5,090 nt of DNA. It comes from Bifidobacterium breve (GTDB taxonomy: Bacteria; Actinomycetota; Acidimicrobiia; IMCC26256; PALSA-555). The notes beneath the pieces were generated by a model that did no database searches, was not told the DNA's origin, and saw only the letters and a list, made by a program, of their open reading frames with translations. This document shows, one piece after another, positions 1 through 5,090 of this stretch; within the stretch, counting starts at the first letter, position 1; every line of letters starts with the position of its first letter. The stretch is taken from NCBI GenBank assembly GCA_945889545.1, contig CAMDCC010000225.1:1-5090 (forward strand). Direction: 5' to 3'. A program made the translations under genes and the position numbers.

Positions 1-200
1 GTCTCCGACGGGTCACGAGCCCGGCGCTCGTCGTTGCCGGTGCGCTCGACGGCCTCGTGCCGCTGGCCCACGCGCAAGCCTTCGCGGCCGAGCTTTCCAG
101 CGCTCGCCTTGAGGTCATGCCCGACGCCGCGCACTGGCTCCAGATGGAGCGCCCTGCCGACCTCGCCACCCTCATGCGGGCGTTCCTGGCGACCGAGTGA
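1..200 (+). CDS. alpha/beta-hydrolase fold protein, C-terminal end (5' cut by window edge)
   Basis: The frame read from base 3 to the TGA at 198-200 gives 65 residues with no start codon, so the gene begins left of the window. The visible end matches the last third of an alpha/beta-hydrolase. A buried beta strand (PALVVAG) leads to an Asp in a G-x-x-D-x-x-V-P setting (residue 16 of the visible part), the usual catalytic acid position. A helix follows, then a second strand ending in AAHWLQMERP, whose His (residue 44) is in the usual place of the catalytic His. A closing helix with F/L residues follows. The nucleophile Ser and oxyanion hole lie outside the window, so the substrate cannot be inferred; esterase, lactonase, dehalogenase-like and C-C hydrolase members share this ending. 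The gene converges on the L,D-transpeptidase gene with only 6 bases between stop codons and no separate terminator. Confidence 0.8.
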   Translation, partial: LRRVTSPALVVAGALDGLVPLAHAQAFAAELSSARLEVMPDAAHWLQMERPADLATLMRAFLATE

Positions 201-206
201 GGCCCG

Positions 207-1031
207 TCAGGCGGTGATCGTCACCGGCGTGCCGAGCGGCACCTGCCGGGAGATCTCGAGGATGACGTCGTTGGCTACGCGGACGCATCCATTCGAGATG
301 TCTTTGCCGAAGTCGGTGGTGCTCGGAGTGCCGTGCACTGCGATCTGGCCCGGTCCGCCCTGAAATTCGTAGAGCACGTCTGAGTAGCCCGAAATCCCGA
401 GCGCGTACACGCCGTAGACCTTGCTCGGCTTCTTCGTGAGATCGACGGGGTCGGTCACGTAGTAGACGCCGAGCGGCGTCGGGGTGTTGGGCCGACCGAT
501 GACGACGGGTGCGGTGAGCACGACCTGCCCGGCGTTGGTGAAGGTGAGCTCGTGCTTCTCGAGGCTGATCGTCATCGCAAATGAGGTCGAGCCGAGGGTG
601 ACGGTCGAGTCCTCAACCCAGCCCTTGGAACCATTGGGACGCATCGGGAGGAGTGCCTCGATCCATCCCGGTTGTTGGGAAACGACAAGGAGCGTGCGGG
701 GTAGCCCGTAGTCGCTCTTTGCGGTGAGTGTTCCGACCACCTCAGACGCAGTGTCAGGCGACGCGTACGCGGTGAGGTCCTCGCCGTTGGTGGTCGCGAC
801 CACGGCGGGTGGCGGGGCGCCAGGAAGAGTGGTCGTGGGTGCTAGCGGGCTTGTCGTGGTGGTTGGCGAAGCTCGCACCACGGTGGGTCGCTCCCCACCG
901 CTCAAGGCGAGCGACGTGCCGCCTACGGCGACGACGGCCAAGAGCCCACACCCGACGAGCCGACGGCGGGTGAATCGGTGGGCCGATTGCCTGCGCTCCG
1001 CGCGCGTCAACCCTGCCTGTCCCTCATCCAT
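207..1031 (-). CDS. L,D-transpeptidase (YkuD family) with N-terminal membrane anchor and SH3-like domain
   Basis: This 274-residue protein starts with an Arg-rich cytoplasmic head (1-24) and one hydrophobic segment (about 25-43), read as an uncleaved anchor or signal peptide. A Thr/Pro-rich linker follows (about 50-75). Residues about 78-146 look like a bacterial SH3-like domain, with the PGWIEALLPMRPNGSKGWV pattern common in actinobacterial members. The catalytic YkuD domain spans about 150-274. It carries His233 in HGTPS and Cys249 in ISNGCVRV, the expected general base and nucleophile. Family knowledge: these enzymes make 3-3 peptidoglycan crosslinks or attach proteins to the wall outside the membrane. 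The Asn in SNGC replaces the His of the SHGC form, as in many active members. The ATG at 1031 is the best start, since the basic head and hydrophobic segment follow it, but its ribosome binding site is poor (GGTAGG, 11 bases upstream). The specific substrate is not known. Confidence 0.9.
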   Translation of the reverse strand: MDEGQAGLTRAERRQSAHRFTRRRLVGCGLLAVVAVGGTSLALSGGERPTVVRASPTTTTSPLAPTTTLPGAPPPAVVATTNGEDLTAYASPDTASEVVGTLTAKSDYGLPRTLLVVSQQPGWIEALLPMRPNGSKGWVEDSTVTLGSTSFAMTISLEKHELTFTNAGQVVLTAPVVIGRPNTPTPLGVYYVTDPVDLTKKPSKVYGVYALGISGYSDVLYEFQGGPGQIAVHGTPSTTDFGKDISNGCVRVANDVILEISRQVPLGTPVTITA

Positions 1032-1048
1032 GAGAGCGGGAGCCTACC

Positions 1049-1073
1049 GGGGGTCGCTTCGCGGGCGACCCCC
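1049..1073 (-). promoter_or_regulatory. GC-rich hairpin in the 5' leader of the L,D-transpeptidase gene
   Basis: A perfect 9-bp inverted repeat (GGGGGTCGC at 1049-1057 and GCGACCCCC at 1065-1073) encloses a 7-base loop. It ends 17 bases upstream of the transpeptidase ATG, so in the transcript it would sit just 5' of the weak GGTAGG binding site. No T-run follows on either strand, so it is not a standard terminator. A role in limiting translation or protecting the 5' end is inference. Confidence 0.5.
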
Positions 1074-1079
1074 CAACGG

Positions 1080-1110
1080 GAAATAGTGCGTTTGGACCGT
1101 ACCGCATCAA
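1080..1110 (-). promoter_or_regulatory. possible promoter of the L,D-transpeptidase gene
   Basis: On the minus strand, TTGATG (1110-1105) resembles a -35 box. A 17-base spacer leads to ACTATT (1087-1082), or 19 bases lead to TATTTC (1085-1080). The position, 49-56 bases before the ATG, would place the GC hairpin in the leader. The -10 match is poor, so this is a weak call. No convincing promoter for the divergent lectin gene could be picked out. Confidence 0.25.
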
Positions 1111-1160
1111 GTTGGACGTTCTCGACCGGCCCATGTTAAGAACTTGTCGCAGGTAGTGTT

Positions 1161-1218
1161 CGCAGCGGAGGCAGACCATCTCCTCCAGCGGGGGTTTTGG
1201 GGCGCGGCCGTAGCTGCG
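1161..1218 (+). promoter_or_regulatory. possible structured leader of the lectin gene
   Basis: CGCAGC (1161-1166) can pair with GCTGCG (1213-1218) and close a domain. Inside it, GGAGG-C-AGA (1167-1175) pairs with TCTCCTCC (1179-1186) as an 8-bp stem with one bulged C and a CCA loop. The fold ends 20 bases before the chosen start and 7 bases before the ribosome binding site. It lacks the conserved blocks of the c-di-GMP-I or glutamine riboswitches, so no class is assigned. G/C-rich DNA often folds by chance. Confidence 0.25.
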
Positions 1219-1225
1219 TGAAGCA

Positions 1226-1233
1226 GGGGAGGA
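1226..1233 (+). promoter_or_regulatory. ribosome binding site that selects the lectin gene start
   Basis: GGGGAGGA lies just before two consecutive ATG codons at 1236 and 1239. The GGGAGG core ends 6 bases before the second ATG and only 3 before the first, so the second ATG is the better spaced start. The choice changes the protein by one residue. Confidence 0.65.
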
Positions 1234-1238
1234 CGATG

Positions 1239-2186
1239 ATGCATTCACGGAGGATTGTTGCGATTGTCGCGGTGGTCGCCACGGCTGGGTTGCTCGCCCT
1301 CGGGTCCGGGCCCTCCAGTGCGGTCGGCGAGGTTCTCACCGCCGGCACGAACACGACCACCGCGTCGGGTACGCCGGTTGCCGTCACGGGATTCAACGTG
1401 ACGGGAGGATCCGGCGACGTGCAAGTGAGCTTGGCGACCTCCGTCTCGGGTGTCGGCACGATCACGCTGGGAACGTTGACCGGTCTCACCTTCTCTTCGG
1501 GCGACGGCACCGCCGACGAGTCGATGGCCTTCCGCGGCACGCTTGCCAACGTGAACGCCGCGCTCGCCTCGGTGTCGTTCACCCCAGCGCCAGGCTTCGT
1601 CGGTGTAGTGACGATCAACAGTCAGGCCAGCGATGCTGACGGCGTGGCCAACCCCGACAACGGGCATTACTACCAGTTCGTGAACACGGGGGACGTCACA
1701 TGGGCCGCGGCGAACACCGCAGCGGGCGGGATGTCGTACTACGGCCTTACCGGCTACCTCGCGACGATCACCTCGCAGGCCGAAGAGGACTTCGTCCAGA
1801 GCAAGATCGGCGCGGCCGAAGCGTGGATCGGCGGGAGCGACGCGGGCACCGAAGGCGACTGGAAGTGGGTCGGCGGTCCGGAGGCCGGCACGACGTTCTG
1901 GCTGGCTGCGTGCACGACCGGACTCCAGGGGGTGTGCGGAACCACCGGCCAGTTCAACTTCTGGAGTGCCAGCGAGCCGAACAACTTCGGAGGGCCCGGC
2001 GAGGACAACCTGCAGATCGTCGCCGGAGGCAGCGGGTTCTGGAATGACTTCCCCGACTCCTTCACGCTGCCCTACATCGTCGAGTTCGGTGGCCTCGGGA
2101 GCGCGACATTCCCGACCGGAGTCACGACGGTGACGGTGACCGCTGCTGTGGCTGTCCCGTCCGGGAGGACCAACTTCACCGGGTAA
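1239..2186 (+). CDS. secreted C-type lectin-like domain protein with N-terminal beta-sandwich repeat
   Basis: The protein has 315 residues from the ATG at 1239; upstream in-frame starts at 1197 or 1218 lack a binding site. Residues 1-28 form a signal peptide (HSRR head, hydrophobic core, SSA before the likely cut). Residues about 43-133 resemble the cadherin-like or adhesin repeat of large bacterial surface proteins (TGLTFSSGDGTAD, then GTLANVNAALASVSFTPAPGF). Residues about 143-284 match a C-type lectin-like fold: YYQFVNTGDVTWAAAN, GYLATITSQAEEDFV, AWIGGSD, WKWVGGPE, then EPN at 246-248 and WND at 268-270. EPN and WND are the calcium and sugar-binding motifs of canonical C-type lectins, so glycan binding is plausible. 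Cys225 and Cys233 may form a disulfide. No LPXTG motif, C-terminal membrane segment or lipobox is seen, so release from the cell or non-covalent wall binding is inferred. The ligand is unknown. Confidence 0.85.
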   Translation: MHSRRIVAIVAVVATAGLLALGSGPSSAVGEVLTAGTNTTTASGTPVAVTGFNVTGGSGDVQVSLATSVSGVGTITLGTLTGLTFSSGDGTADESMAFRGTLANVNAALASVSFTPAPGFVGVVTINSQASDADGVANPDNGHYYQFVNTGDVTWAAANTAAGGMSYYGLTGYLATITSQAEEDFVQSKIGAAEAWIGGSDAGTEGDWKWVGGPEAGTTFWLAACTTGLQGVCGTTGQFNFWSASEPNNFGGPGEDNLQIVAGGSGFWNDFPDSFTLPYIVEFGGLGSATFPTGVTTVTVTAAVAVPSGRTNFTG

Positions 2187-2389
2187 CTGACATCAACATC
2201 GCGAAGCGCTTCAGGCGCCCCTACGGGGGCGCCTGATCGCGTCTGGTGCCGTTCCCCCACCCCAGGAAGGCGTAAGCGCCGCCCGGAACACACACACGTA
2301 CACGGACTTCGCCTACGACGCGAATGGCGTGATGGTCGCGCAGGCCAGCGCGAGGACTGACGATCAGCTGAGGGCGCTCAGGGGGCTGT
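2187..2389. other. convergent intergenic stretch between the lectin gene and the 52-aa gene
   Basis: Apart from the terminator hairpin, this stretch holds an open plus-strand frame (2191-2394) with no usable early start, a CA-rich run near 2290-2297, and a small 5-bp hairpin CTGAG-GGCG-CTCAG (2368-2381) that lies 9 bases past the stop of the minus-strand gene. The small hairpin could contribute to termination on that strand. No gene is called here. Confidence 0.4.
2211..2236 (+). terminator. hairpin terminator after the lectin gene
   Basis: A perfect 11-bp stem (TCAGGCGCCCC at 2211-2221 paired with GGGGCGCCTGA at 2226-2236) carries the loop TACG. It starts 24 bases after the lectin stop. Read on the plus strand, the loop is C(UACG)G, a very stable UNCG tetraloop. 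No T-run follows, as is common in high-GC actinobacteria. On the minus strand it could also stop transcripts from the suf side, but there the loop is CGTA. Confidence 0.75.
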
Positions 2390-2548
2390 TCAGGTAGTAG
2401 CGGTGGAGCGGGCGGCCTCGTCGGCTGCGAGCAGCATCAGACGGAGGTCGAGCAGCAGATCCATGATCTCGGACGCGGCGACGAGGTCGCGGCCTCGGAA
2501 CTGCTCGAGTGCTTCGTCGATCCGTCCGGTCAGTGCCTGGTCATCCAT
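2390..2548 (-). CDS. small protein of unknown function (52 aa) downstream of sufU
   Basis: A complete short gene runs from ATG at 2548 to TGA at 2392-2390. It is preceded by a near-perfect ribosome binding site (AAGGAGGG at 2564-2557, 8 bases before the ATG), and 41 of 52 codons end in G or C, as in the neighbouring genes. I do not recognise the family. The protein begins MDDQALTGRIDEALEQFRGR and looks fully alpha-helical and acidic. A charged amphipathic first half (about 4-25) leads to a Leu/Met-rich helix (about 26-42, with EIMDLLLDLRLMLLAADE) and a short Ala/Thr tail. It has no Cys or His, so it is unlikely to hold a metal or an Fe-S cluster. The Leu-rich part contains Asp and Arg, so it fits a coiled coil or protein-protein contact better than a membrane span. 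It lies 146 bases past sufU on the same strand and may be the last gene of the suf transcript or have its own promoter. Confidence 0.7.
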   Translation of the reverse strand: MDDQALTGRIDEALEQFRGRDLVAASEIMDLLLDLRLMLLAADEAARSTATT

Positions 2549-2556
2549 GGTTGCTG

Positions 2557-2564
2557 CCCTCCTT
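2557..2564 (-). promoter_or_regulatory. strong ribosome binding site of the 52-aa gene
   Basis: The minus strand reads AAGGAGGG, complementary to the 16S rRNA tail over its whole core, with 8 bases to the ATG at 2548. It is the best ribosome binding site in the window. It also favours that ATG over the one at 2544, which hits a stop after four codons. Confidence 0.75.
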
Positions 2565-2600
2565 GGTTCTGCAACGTACTCGGTGCCTAGATGCTTCCCG

Positions 2601-2618
2601 TGTCACATTCTCTGTCAC
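2601..2618. repeat. paired TGTCAC direct repeat upstream of the 52-aa gene
   Basis: TGTCAC occurs at 2601-2606 and 2613-2618, a 12-base period, in the gap between sufU and the small gene. The spacing is about one helical turn, so a protein operator is conceivable. No repressor is identified and the motif is short. Confidence 0.25.
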
Positions 2619-2675
2619 GGTGCTTACCTACTTGTTCACTTTCGCAGCAGGGTGTGACGGTGATGCTTCTGGGAT

Positions 2676-2694
2676 GTGAACGCCCGATGACGCC
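2676..2694. repeat. copy of an internal sufU segment just after the sufU stop
   Basis: The 19 bases GTGAACGCCCGATGACGCC touch the sufU stop codon (2695-2697). They match 2930-2949 inside sufU except for one missing G. On the coding strand GGCGTCATC-GGGCGTTCAC follows the TAA directly. The single-base gap puts the copy out of the sufU frame, so it is a sequence duplicate and not coding. Confidence 0.6.
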
Positions 2695-3213
2695 TTACGT
2701 GGCCTCGTCGAGGCCCTGCTGGAGGGTGGTCCACGCAAGGAGGGCGCATTTGATGCGCACGGGGAACTTCACGACGCCCTGGAGGGCTTCGAGGTCACCG
2801 AGGCGGGCACCTTCGAGCTCTGAGCTCCCTTCGGAGCCGTCTGTGACGGATCCTTCGCCGGATCCTTCCAGTCCAGATTCAGCGAGCCCAGATTCGGCGA
2901 GATGAGACTCGTGGATCGACATCAGCGCCGTGAACGCCCGGATGACGCCGCGAGCCTCCTCGACCGTCTTGGCCTTGATGGCCGCGCTCATCATCGACGT
3001 GGACGCCTGGCTGATCGAGCAGCCCTGGCCAGCTGTGCGCACGTCAGTGACCACTCCGTCGTCGACCTCGAGGTAGAGGATCACCTCGTCACCGCAGAGC
3101 GGGTTGAAGCCCTCGACCCGATGAGCCGGTGGCACCGGGAGCTCGCCTCGGTTTCGTGGCGCGCGGTAGTGGTCGAGGATGATCTCGCGGTAGAGGTCTT
3201 CGAGGCCGGCCAT
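2695..3213 (-). CDS. sufU: SufU-type sulfur-transfer protein (IscU/NifU-like fold) for Fe-S cluster assembly
   Basis: From ATG at 3213 the protein has 172 residues and begins MAGLEDLYREIILDHYRAPR, the standard opening of the SufU/IscU fold. An earlier in-frame ATG at 3261 would overlap the end of sufS and adds residues the family lacks. Zinc ligands are visible: Cys40 and Asp42 (NPLCGDEV), Cys65 (GQGCSIS) and Cys156 (RIKCALLAW). Family knowledge: SufU binds zinc and accepts persulfide sulfur from SufS, passing it to the SufBCD scaffold in the cytoplasm. Its start is 16 bases past the sufS stop, with TAAGGGA overlapping that stop as the likely ribosome binding site, so the two are translated from one message. 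Odd: residues about 104-135 form a Gly/Ser/Glu-rich insertion with LAESG repeats ahead of Cys156. This makes the protein some 25 residues longer than typical SufU (about 147). The key ligands remain, so function is probably kept. Confidence 0.93.
   Translation of the reverse strand: MAGLEDLYREIILDHYRAPRNRGELPVPPAHRVEGFNPLCGDEVILYLEVDDGVVTDVRTAGQGCSISQASTSMMSAAIKAKTVEEARGVIRAFTALMSIHESHLAESGLAESGLEGSGEGSVTDGSEGSSELEGARLGDLEALQGVVKFPVRIKCALLAWTTLQQGLDEAT
2809..2904 (-). repeat. low-complexity repeat insertion inside sufU
   Basis: This stretch encodes SufU residues 104-135. It starts with two tandem 15-base units (2901-2887 and 2886-2872, 13 of 15 bases alike), each coding LAESG, followed by two copies of GAAGGATCC separated by GGC. 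The remainder is Gly/Ser/Glu-rich (GSEGSSELEG). The encoded segment has no hydrophobic core and would be a flexible, acidic loop. Confidence 0.7.
2930..2949. repeat. internal sufU segment duplicated downstream of the gene
   Basis: This 20-base segment encodes GVIRAFT of SufU (residues 89-95), which lies in a conserved helix region of the family, and so it is presumed to be the original. The partner copy is at 2676-2694, lacking one G. The two copies are in the same orientation, about 235 bases apart. Confidence 0.6.
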
Positions 3214-3229
3214 GGTGTCCGAGTTTCCC

Positions 3230-4465
3230 TTAGATCGCGAAGAAGCGCTCAGCGGTGGCAAGGGCCTCTACCAATGCATCCACGTCGGCCTCGTCGTTGT
3301 AGACGTAGAGCGACGCACGGGTGGTTGCAGGCACGCCGAGCACGCGCATCAACGGCTTGGCGCAGTGATGGCCGGCCCGTACGCACACGCCGGACTCGTC
3401 GACGACCTGAGAGACGTCGTGGGCGTGAATGTTGTCGAAGAGGAACGACACCGCACCGCCCCGTTGCTCCACATCACGCGGACCATAGATCGTGAGGCCA
3501 GCGCCGAAGCGGTTCGTGAGCTGGTCGACCATGTAGGTGGTGAGCGTCTTCTCATGCTCGCGCACGGCATCGAGCCCGAGGCCGGTGAGGTAGTCGACGG
3601 CCGCGCCGAGCCCGATCGCCTCGACGATCGGCATCGTGCCCGCCTCGAACTTCCAGGGCACGTCGTTGGTCGTGAAGCCGTCCTTCGTGACGTCGCGGAT
3701 CATCTCGCCGCCGCCGAGGAAGGGCGGCATCGCCTCGAGCAGCTCGGGGCGGGCCCAGAGCCCACCGATCCCGCTCGGGCCGAGCATCTTGTGGCCGGTG
3801 AAGCCCACGAAGTCGGCGTCCCAAGCCGCCACATCGACGGGGAGATGGGGGACGGCCTGGGCGGCGTCGACGAGCACGAGCGCACCGGCCGCATGCGCCG
3901 CCGCCGAGAGGTGTGAAATGTCGTTGATGGTGCCGAGCACGTTCGACGCAGCCGTGACCGACAGCAGCTTGGCGCCGTCGAGCAGACGATCGAGGTCCGT
4001 GAGGTCGAGCAGGTAGTCGTCGGTAAGGGGGATCCACCGCAGCTCGACGCCTCGCTCCGCCGCGAGCATCTGCCACGGCACAACGTTGGCGTGGTGCTCC
4101 ATCTCGGTGATGACGATCGCATCGCCCTCGCGCACGTTCACTCGCGCCCAGGTGTTTGCCACAAGGTTGATCGCCTCGGTCACGTTCTTCGTGAAGACGA
4201 TCTCGTTGGGTGAGGCTGCGCCGAGGAGAGCAGCGACCTTGGCGCGGGCGCCCTCGTAGGCTGCGGTCATCTCTTCCGCGATCGTGTACACGCCGCGGTG
4301 CACGTTGGCGTATGACTCGCGGTAGGAGCGATCCATCGCGTCGAGCACCTGGATCGGCTTCTGGGCCGACGACGCAGAGTCGAGGTACACGAGGCGCTTC
4401 CCGTGTACCTGGCGCTTCAGGATCGGGAAGTCGGCCTGGATGCGTGCCACGTCCAGATCCTTCAT
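3230..4465 (-). CDS. sufS: SufS-type cysteine desulfurase (group II, pyridoxal phosphate dependent)
   Basis: The 411-residue product is full length for SufS. It removes sulfur from L-cysteine, giving alanine and an enzyme persulfide that is handed to SufU. Visible landmarks: the LVYLDSASSAQKP opening (25-37), NVHRGVY (54-60), His124 and His125 in EMEHHAN (a cofactor-stacking position), Asp200 and Gln203 in VDAAQ, Lys226 in FTGHKMLGP as the pyridoxal phosphate lysine, catalytic Cys368 in RAGHHCAKP, and Arg383 in TTRAS, which binds the substrate carboxylate. The short RAGHHCA loop is the group II form, which relies on a partner such as SufU. The start at 4465 fits the family N-terminus (MKDLDVARIQADFPIL). 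Its ribosome binding site is weak (GGAAG about 10 bases upstream) and lies in the repeat-rich gap after sufC. The gene sits between sufC and sufU on the same strand, consistent with one operon. Confidence 0.96.
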   Translation of the reverse strand: MKDLDVARIQADFPILKRQVHGKRLVYLDSASSAQKPIQVLDAMDRSYRESYANVHRGVYTIAEEMTAAYEGARAKVAALLGAASPNEIVFTKNVTEAINLVANTWARVNVREGDAIVITEMEHHANVVPWQMLAAERGVELRWIPLTDDYLLDLTDLDRLLDGAKLLSVTAASNVLGTINDISHLSAAAHAAGALVLVDAAQAVPHLPVDVAAWDADFVGFTGHKMLGPSGIGGLWARPELLEAMPPFLGGGEMIRDVTKDGFTTNDVPWKFEAGTMPIVEAIGLGAAVDYLTGLGLDAVREHEKTLTTYMVDQLTNRFGAGLTIYGPRDVEQRGGAVSFLFDNIHAHDVSQVVDESGVCVRAGHHCAKPLMRVLGVPATTRASLYVYNDEADVDALVEALATAERFFAI

Positions 4466-4580
4466 CTCTGGTCGCTTCCGCTACGACGTCCCGGCCATTC
4501 CACCCGGGTCGCTTCGCTGCGCCATCCCGCTCGTCCGAGCACGGCTCCGCTGCGCTCCTCGGCCACGGCTCCGCTGCAGC
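4466..4580. repeat. short-repeat element filling the sufC-sufS gap
   Basis: The 115-base gap is built of related GC-rich words. CACGGCTCCGCTGC occurs twice (4540-4553 and 4564-4577, 24-base period). GGGTCGCTTCGC at 4506-4517 also occurs at 1051-1062 in the L,D-transpeptidase leader. GGTCGCTTC recurs at 4470-4478, just before sufS. A minus-strand frame stays open across the gap, but it is out of frame with sufC and shows no protein character. This resembles the dispersed short repeats found between genes of some high-GC genomes; its role is unknown. Confidence 0.5.

Positions 4581-5090
<510 letters not shown>

Noticed and set aside
212..226. Hairpin CGGTGA-TCG-TCACCG as terminator of the hydrolase gene
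   Set aside because: It is only 6 bp, lies in the transpeptidase coding end and encodes its normal C-terminus (PVTITA); possible but unsupported.
34..363. Plus-strand frame across the hydrolase and transpeptidase 3' ends
   Set aside because: It crosses two convergent genes in shifted frames, with Ser/Arg/Pro-rich translation typical of a shadow.
939..959. LVGC in the L,D-transpeptidase N-terminus looks like a lipobox
   Set aside because: The Cys (residue 28) stands before the hydrophobic core, not after it, so a lipoprotein signal is unlikely; the segment is read as a membrane anchor.
207..1031. SNGC in place of SHGC at the transpeptidase active site
   Set aside because: This variant is widespread in active actinobacterial YkuD enzymes; His233 and Cys249 are both present, so it is not a defect.
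1130..1238. c-di-GMP or other known riboswitch before the lectin gene
   Set aside because: None of the conserved sequence blocks of these classes was found; only generic stems are visible.
3214..3261. Longer sufU from an ATG at 3261
   Set aside because: It would overlap the end of sufS, adds 16 residues without family similarity, and the ATG at 3213 begins the conserved N-terminus.
3212..3916. Long open frame on the plus strand opposite sufS and the start of sufU
   Set aside because: It is a composition shadow: rich in Arg, Gly and His, with no domain, lying over a well-supported sufS gene.

Overview
The window comes from a high-GC bacterium, most likely an actinobacterium. The support is strong G/C preference at third codon positions, an L,D-transpeptidase with the actinobacterial SH3-like plus YkuD layout, and a suf cluster in the order sufC-sufS-sufU with the actinobacterial form of the SufC Walker B region. 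An acidimicrobiia-like or freshwater/marine lineage is my inference; nothing in the window proves it.

Layout. Positions 1-200 (+) hold the last 65 codons of an alpha/beta-hydrolase. It converges, with a 6-base gap, on an L,D-transpeptidase gene (207-1031, -). A divergent intergenic region (1032-1238) separates that gene from a secreted C-type lectin-like protein (1239-2186, +). The region holds a strong GC hairpin on the transpeptidase side and a possible folded leader on the lectin side. The lectin gene ends at a hairpin with an 11-bp stem and a TACG loop (2211-2236). All remaining genes are on the minus strand, transcribed from right to left: sufC (cut by the right edge, ends at 4581), sufS (4465-3230), sufU (3213-2695), and a 52-codon gene not recognised from any family (2548-2390) with an excellent ribosome binding site.

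Functions. The suf genes form one pathway. SufS takes sulfur from cysteine as a persulfide, SufU accepts and relays it, and SufC is the ATPase of the SufBCD scaffold on which Fe-S clusters are built. sufB and sufD are expected beyond the right edge. The transpeptidase and the lectin are both cell-envelope or secreted proteins and are divergently transcribed; no functional link is shown beyond that.

Points worth a second look. They are the 52-aa gene behind sufU, a Gly/Ser/Glu-rich repeat insertion in SufU just before its third metal-binding cysteine, a near-identical 19/20-base copy of an internal sufU segment directly after the sufU stop codon, and a short-repeat element filling the sufC-sufS gap. 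The window shows no rRNA, tRNA, CRISPR array, insertion sequence or phage gene. No strong case for an entirely new multi-gene system can be made from it.
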